Positions 59,736 through 64,000 of a stretch of 64,000 bases of DNA are shown here, one piece after another. The stretch covers positions 1 to 64,000 of the forward strand of contig CAZGKT010000013.1 of the NCBI GenBank assembly GCA_964525605.1, given 5' to 3'. Origin of the DNA: CAVTWJ01 sp964525605 (GTDB taxonomy: Bacteria; Oederibacteriota; Muellerivitia; Muellerivitales; Muellerivitaceae). The translations under genes were made by a program, and so were the position numbers. The notes beneath the pieces are model-generated. The model saw only the letters and a program-made list of their open reading frames with translations, did no database searches and was not told the DNA's origin. Numbering within the stretch: position 1 is the first letter of the stretch; each line of letters starts with the position of its first letter.

Positions 59736-60587
59736 ATGGCGACTCTTTTAGATGGGAAAATTGTTTCGACGGCAGTCAAGGATCGATTGAAGGCATTGAT
59801 TTCGGGAATCCCTGCGAATGGATCCCGGCCTGGGCTCGCGGTAGTTTTAGTCGGCGAGGATCCAGGATCAAAGATTTACGTCGCTAACAAAGAAAAGACC
59901 TGCCAAGAAATCGGATATCATTCTGTCGTAAAACGGCTTCCGGAAAACACCAGCCAGGAAGAACTTCTGGATTGGGTGAAACGCTTCAACTCCGACACCG
60001 CTTTGCATGGCCTTCTTGTTCAGTTGCCATTACCCAAATCTATTGACTCCCACAAGATTCTCCTGGCCATTGACCCTAAAAAAGATGTGGATGGATTGCA
60101 CCCCGACAATTTGGGCAAGCTGGTGGCGGGGTTGCCTGGTCCGAAATCCTGCACCCCCTATGGGGTCATGGAAATGCTTCACTATTATAAAATTCCTGTT
60201 CAAGGAAAAAACGCGGTCGTGGTGGGTCGTAGCAATATGGTAGGAAAACCTATGGCCCAGATGCTTTTGGCTGAACACGCCACGGTGACGATGTGCCACA
60301 GTCGGACTTCAGACCTAGGCGCTGAAACCCGTCGGGCTGATATTTTGATCGCTGCCATTGGGAAGGCCCGGTTCATTACGGCCGACATGGTCAAGCCCGG
60401 AGCGGTGGTCATCGATGTGGGAACCAACCGGCCTCCGGGCGAGAAATTGTGCGGAGATGTCGATTTTGGTCCTGTCTCACAGGTGGCTTCCGCCATCTCC
60501 CCCGTTCCGGGTGGGGTGGGCCTTATGACCATCGCCATGTTGATGCAAAACACCTACGATGCTTTCCGGCAGCAGACCGGATCTTGA
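59736..60587 (+). CDS. folD: Bifunctional methylenetetrahydrofolate dehydrogenase/cyclohydrolase
   Basis: 283 aa. It interconverts methylene-, methenyl- and formyl-THF. Catalytic Lys in YVANKEKTCQEIGY near residues 49-62, LVQLPLP near 90-96, DVDGLHPDNLG near 116-126, the NADP motif VVVGRSNMVGKPMAQ near 159-173 and PVPGGVGLMT near 257-266 are all present. GGGGAGG lies before the ATG. coaE starts at the next base after its stop. Confidence 0.96.
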   Translation: MATLLDGKIVSTAVKDRLKALISGIPANGSRPGLAVVLVGEDPGSKIYVANKEKTCQEIGYHSVVKRLPENTSQEELLDWVKRFNSDTALHGLLVQLPLPKSIDSHKILLAIDPKKDVDGLHPDNLGKLVAGLPGPKSCTPYGVMEMLHYYKIPVQGKNAVVVGRSNMVGKPMAQMLLAEHATVTMCHSRTSDLGAETRRADILIAAIGKARFITADMVKPGAVVIDVGTNRPPGEKLCGDVDFGPVSQVASAISPVPGGVGLMTIAMLMQNTYDAFRQQTGS

Positions 60588-61244
60588 GTGCCAACTGCTC
60601 ATCTTCCCGGTCATCGGGTCATCGGGCTGACCGGCGCTCCCGGGGCGGGAAAAAGCGAGGCGCTCCAATATTTAAATTCACTTGGGATTCCCGTTCTTCA
60701 GACGGACCGGCTAGGTCATCAGCTTCTTAGGGAAAAATTGTATCGGGATAAACTGGTGGCACTATTTGGTAAAGAGATATTGGGGGTCAAGGGAGCCATT
60801 GACAGGAGTAAATTGAGTGCGGTGGTCTTTAAAGAGCGCCGGGCGCAGAAACGCTTAAACAACCTGACGCATCCCGAAATTCGGCGCAGGGTAGCATACT
60901 GGGTCAAGAAATGTTTAACCCGGCGTAGTCCCCCTCGTTTAGTAGTGGTGGAGGTACCGCTTATATTTGAAGGTGGGTATTATCGTTGGTTTGACGGAGT
61001 TTTGTGCCTTTCCGCCACGACGCGAAGACGTCTTTCTCGTTTGACCAAGAGGGGTTGGAGTGTTTCCGATGCCCGGCAACGCGAAAATTTGCAGTGGCCT
61101 GCGAGAAAAAGAGAACTGATGTCCAACTGGGTTGTGCGAAATAATGGGACCCATTTGGAGTTACACAGGCAGTTGCAGAAATGGTTGGACTCGATTGATG
61201 ATTGGGCGCTTCCGCGTCATTCAAAGTACTTTGGAAAATTATGA
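60588..61244 (+). CDS. coaE: Dephospho-CoA kinase
   Basis: 218 aa from GTG at 60588, immediately after the folD TGA. It performs the last step of CoA synthesis. P-loop GLTGAPGAGKSEAL near residues 13-26, TDRLGHQLL near 41-49, and the VEVPLIFEGG stretch near 118-127 match the family. The C-terminus overlaps the next gene (ATGA). Confidence 0.93.
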   Translation: MPTAHLPGHRVIGLTGAPGAGKSEALQYLNSLGIPVLQTDRLGHQLLREKLYRDKLVALFGKEILGVKGAIDRSKLSAVVFKERRAQKRLNNLTHPEIRRRVAYWVKKCLTRRSPPRLVVVEVPLIFEGGYYRWFDGVLCLSATTRRRLSRLTKRGWSVSDARQRENLQWPARKRELMSNWVVRNNGTHLELHRQLQKWLDSIDDWALPRHSKYFGKL

Positions 61245-62716
61245 TACTTCGGGAAAAAACCGTTGAATTTCTTCAAAACACTTCCCTTTTTACCAAATGG
61301 GCATTGGTTTTAGGAACATTTGCCCTTTCGATGTTTTTTTGCTATGAGGCAGCAATCCATAACGGGAATCTAGGGTCTTCTCTTCTTTTGTTTATCCTTC
61401 CAGTTACCCTTTCAGCCATTTATTTCAATACCACGATGGTCATCGCTTTTAGTGGGGGATCGGCCGTTGTGAGTTTGACCTACCTAATGTTGACCGATAT
61501 TCCAAACTGGACACCTTTTTTATTTTTCATTGCCGCGCTGGGATTGAATCTTTACTTTTGGTACCGATGGAACCAGGAAAGGGAACGCCAAGAGTTCACA
61601 TTCAATAACACCCTTGAGGAAACTGATCTGGCGGCCAACGACATAAGAATAGCCCTTGGGAAGGATAAGGCCGCTTACCAAGCCAATCAGATCAAAATTC
61701 AACGCTATACCGCTTTAAATGAGCTGGCCCGGAGCCTGGCCATGATTTACAAGACCCAGGAAGTGGTGGTTCTTTTAATTGAAACGATATCGAAAACGTT
61801 CTTGGTTCCCGGAGGCGTTTACTCCCTTCTATTGTTTGATAGCAGTATCGGCAAAGCCCTCCACGCGGTTCGTTATAGTCCCGATACTGAAATGGATGTG
61901 CGATTGAACCGGGAGCGCTTGAATCCCCAGGAAGCTTTTAACGCATGGGTGACAGGCCAAACCAAGCCCCTGGTAGTGGGAGACTCATCGAAAGATTTCC
62001 GATTCCAGACACTGGGTTCACAGACGGGGGTCAAAAGCTTAGTGTCAGCACCCTTGATGGCTGGTAGTGAGATGCTGGGGCTCATACGGATGGAGTCAGG
62101 CATTCCGGGGGTTTACCGTCAGGAGGACGCTCGCCTGCTTTCCAATTTCGCCGATCTGGGCACCGTGGCCCTGGAACACGTGGCCCTTTACCGTCAAACG
62201 ATTGAACTGGCCATAACGGACGGTCTCACAGGCCTATATGTCCAGCGTTATTACAAGGAAAGGCTTCGGGATGAAGTTTACCGAGCCCAAGAACACAAAC
62301 TGCCTTTATGTTTGTTGATGATCGACGTGGACAATTTTAAAACCTATAACGACCGTTATGGACATCTGGTGGGGGACAGAGTTTTAAAGGTGGTGTCTCA
62401 GGTTTTGAAGGAATCAGTCAGAACGGTGGACCTAGTCGCCCGCTACGGGGGTGAGGAATTCTCAGTCCTTCTTCTTAAAACCCCATTAATTGGCGCTCAA
62501 ACCGTTGCTGAAAGAATTTGCCAAAAAGTGGAAGAACAAGAAATCATCGCCTCCCAGGAGGCCACTCACATAACCGTCTCAATCGGGGTGGCGGAACTCG
62601 CACCAGCGTATAAAGAAGTGGAAAAATTTATTGACGCAGCCGACCAGGCTCTTTATCGGGCTAAGGGCGATGGGAAAAACTGTGTTCGCCTGGCCAAGCC
62701 GGGAGGGCTCGCGTGA
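61241..62716 (+). CDS. Membrane GAF-GGDEF diguanylate cyclase
   Basis: 491 aa from ATG 61241, overlapping the coaE stop; an earlier in-frame start lies inside coaE. Three or four membrane helices (about residues 15-110), a short coiled region, a GAF-like sensor domain (about 155-310) and a GGDEF domain (about 325-487). The active site reads GGEEF (from residue 403), compatible with cyclase activity. An RxxD inhibitory site (RTVD, 394-397) is five residues before it. It makes c-di-GMP. The next gene, also GGDEF, overlaps its stop. Confidence 0.93.
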   Translation: MILREKTVEFLQNTSLFTKWALVLGTFALSMFFCYEAAIHNGNLGSSLLLFILPVTLSAIYFNTTMVIAFSGGSAVVSLTYLMLTDIPNWTPFLFFIAALGLNLYFWYRWNQERERQEFTFNNTLEETDLAANDIRIALGKDKAAYQANQIKIQRYTALNELARSLAMIYKTQEVVVLLIETISKTFLVPGGVYSLLLFDSSIGKALHAVRYSPDTEMDVRLNRERLNPQEAFNAWVTGQTKPLVVGDSSKDFRFQTLGSQTGVKSLVSAPLMAGSEMLGLIRMESGIPGVYRQEDARLLSNFADLGTVALEHVALYRQTIELAITDGLTGLYVQRYYKERLRDEVYRAQEHKLPLCLLMIDVDNFKTYNDRYGHLVGDRVLKVVSQVLKESVRTVDLVARYGGEEFSVLLLKTPLIGAQTVAERICQKVEEQEIIASQEATHITVSIGVAELAPAYKEVEKFIDAADQALYRAKGDGKNCVRLAKPGGLA

Positions 62717-64000
62717 CAGATCGTGTTGAAATGGTGTGCGGCCTCGTGTTGGGATTATTGGTGTTGGGCCTAGGTTGCGTTCGGGGAATCGGCCCCTATG
62801 CGCTGGCCCTTCCGATACTTTTTATCATGCCCGGACGGGTTCAATACCCGAGCGGATCCCGCTGGTTTTTCCTTGTGTACGCTCTTGGCGCTGCCAGTCT
62901 CAAGATTTTGTGTGGCGGCCTGATTTCCAATCTCATGGTCCCTGAAATATTAGCGGTTTTTTTCCTTCTTTTAACTCCTGATTTTATCCAGACGTCTCAA
63001 TACCGCGCTCATCGCAGGTTCGACAATGAATTCGAACTTAAAAGAAGGGAATTAGAACAAAAAAAATTAGAGGCTGATAGATTACACCAGCAGAATATCC
63101 AGACCGAAAAGCAACTACGCCAGGTGGAACATCTTTATGATGTCATTAAAGAAGCTGGAAGTACGCTGAATGTTCAGGAGATGATTGAGCTTGCCAGGGA
63201 TTTTACTGAACGCATGTTTGACCTTCCCCACTTTATTCTCGGAGCTCTTTCCAACGATGGAAGAAGGTTTGAGGTGCGCATTGCTTCTGGTTGTGACGAG
63301 GCTTTTCTCAAATCCGTGGAAATAGAACCGGACTCTAACCAGTTAGGCGCTAAATTGGCGCGGGAATCCAAACCCCTTTGGGTTCGATCCCTAGCTTCGG
63401 ACCCCCGCTTTTCAAAGTGGAAGCATCTTCCCATTCGTTCCTTTGTGTTTCTCCCTTTTTTGGTTCAAGAGCGGGTGATCGGGTTTCTCTGTTCTTTTTC
63501 CTATAAAGAAGATTTTTTGGATCCGGAAAAATTTTCTAATTTGCAGGTTTTTTGCAACCAGATTTCGATCGGTCTCCAGAAGTCCCTTCTTTACGAGAAA
63601 GTCCAGAAGCTCTCGATTACGGATGGTTTGACCAAACTTTATTCGCATCGATATTTCAAACTTCGACTGGACGAAGAAATAGTTCTAGCCACTCGTTATT
63701 CCTCTGAATTGAGTCTTTTGATTCTCGATATCGACCATTTCAAGAAATACAACGACAATTATGGCCATGTGGCCGGTGACCACGTGTTGATGGAAATGGC
63801 AAAAATTCTGCATGAACAATCCGAAGTAACCCATTTGGCCGCTCGTTATGGCGGGGAGGAAATGGTATTGGTGGCTGCGGAGACTTCTAAAGACCAAGCC
63901 ATGGAACTGGCGGAAAAATTACGGAGGGCGGTGGAAAACCACCCCTTTGCAGTTGGAAAGGAAACTACCCAGGTGACCGTCTCGGTAGGAGTAGCGACTT
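62713..64000 (+). CDS. Membrane GAF-GGDEF protein, cut by the window end
   Basis: The frame starts at GTG 62713 (GTGA overlap with the previous gene) and is open to the last base, about 429 codons. N-terminal hydrophobic helices (about residues 7-95), a coiled-coil (about 105-145), a GAF-like domain (about 150-290) and most of a GGDEF domain. The active site reads GGEEM, with Met where Phe is usual, and the I-site RxxD is missing (EVTH at that position). Cyclase activity is therefore plausible but not assured, and product inhibition unlikely. The end of the domain is outside the window. Confidence 0.9.
   Translation, partial: MTDRVEMVCGLVLGLLVLGLGCVRGIGPYALALPILFIMPGRVQYPSGSRWFFLVYALGAASLKILCGGLISNLMVPEILAVFFLLLTPDFIQTSQYRAHRRFDNEFELKRRELEQKKLEADRLHQQNIQTEKQLRQVEHLYDVIKEAGSTLNVQEMIELARDFTERMFDLPHFILGALSNDGRRFEVRIASGCDEAFLKSVEIEPDSNQLGAKLARESKPLWVRSLASDPRFSKWKHLPIRSFVFLPFLVQERVIGFLCSFSYKEDFLDPEKFSNLQVFCNQISIGLQKSLLYEKVQKLSITDGLTKLYSHRYFKLRLDEEIVLATRYSSELSLLILDIDHFKKYNDNYGHVAGDHVLMEMAKILHEQSEVTHLAARYGGEEMVLVAAETSKDQAMELAEKLRRAVENHPFAVGKETTQVTVSVGVAT

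Overview
The window reads as a chromosomal segment of a diderm (Gram-negative) bacterium. It has a type IV pilus secretin, two outer-membrane beta-barrels with signal peptides, YajC, and a FtsEX/EnvC-type division module. No gene family here pins down a phylum. The single 100-N scaffold gap and the dispersed repeats that break intergenic spaces fit a draft or metagenome-derived genome of an uncultivated lineage; that is inference. Almost every gene is on the + strand and many start codons overlap the previous stop (ATGA, GTGA, TTGA), so long operons with translational coupling are the rule. TTG and GTG starts are common. The only confident minus-strand gene is the fused folB-folK.

Layout. 1-8.3 kb: type IV pilus genes (pilB 3' end, pilT, pilC, pilA with its own promoter and terminator, then pilMNOPQ), fairly AT-rich. 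8.3-14.5 kb: shikimate genes aroC, aroK, aroB, then a TPR/Roadblock protein, a stand-alone Roadblock protein, a membrane protein and an FtsB-like protein. 14.6-14.9 kb: tRNA-Leu(UAA) and initiator tRNA-Met. 14.9-27.7 kb: small SUI1 factor, folate genes (folM, folBK, metF, folE, folP), a YfhO-like membrane protein, a tRNA(CAU)-tilS unit, ftsH, and c-di-AMP genes cdaA-cdaR. 27.7-34.6 kb: pdxJ, recX, alaS, ruvX, mltG. 34.7-42.7 kb: cation-efflux gene, zeta-type toxin/antitoxin pair, then ftsE-ftsX-envC-ctpA-yibQ. 42.9-54.4 kb: tsaD, dus, PAP2, rsmI, an AT-rich orphan gene, an HExxH membrane protein, phoH-PIN, pdxA, ksgA, glmS. 54.5-58.4 kb: a strong promoter with a structured leader, two tandem paralogous outer-membrane proteins and a periplasmic coiled-coil protein. 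58.5-64 kb: yajC, an excisionase-HTH/receiver fusion, folD, coaE and two GGDEF genes, the second cut by the window end.

The most unusual content is three families of inverted-repeat elements confined to about 27.2-52.6 kb. Family A arms read roughly CCAACACGAAGACAC, family B arms ACCGCGAAGACGCGGAGA, family C arms CCCTCTCCC..GGGTGAGGG. Most copies are about 100-170 bp, carry no gene, and fill the whole spacer between two housekeeping genes, ending a few tens of bases before the next start codon. One family B copy encloses a GxxExxY-family gene (broken by one in-frame stop). One family C copy encloses a DUF559 gene. Both are PD-(D/E)XK nuclease-fold families. This suggests nuclease-associated mobile repeats with gene-free derivatives, analogous in layout to REP sequences with RAYT transposases, but with a nuclease-fold gene in place of the transposase. 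The layout is seen directly; the mobility mechanism is inference.
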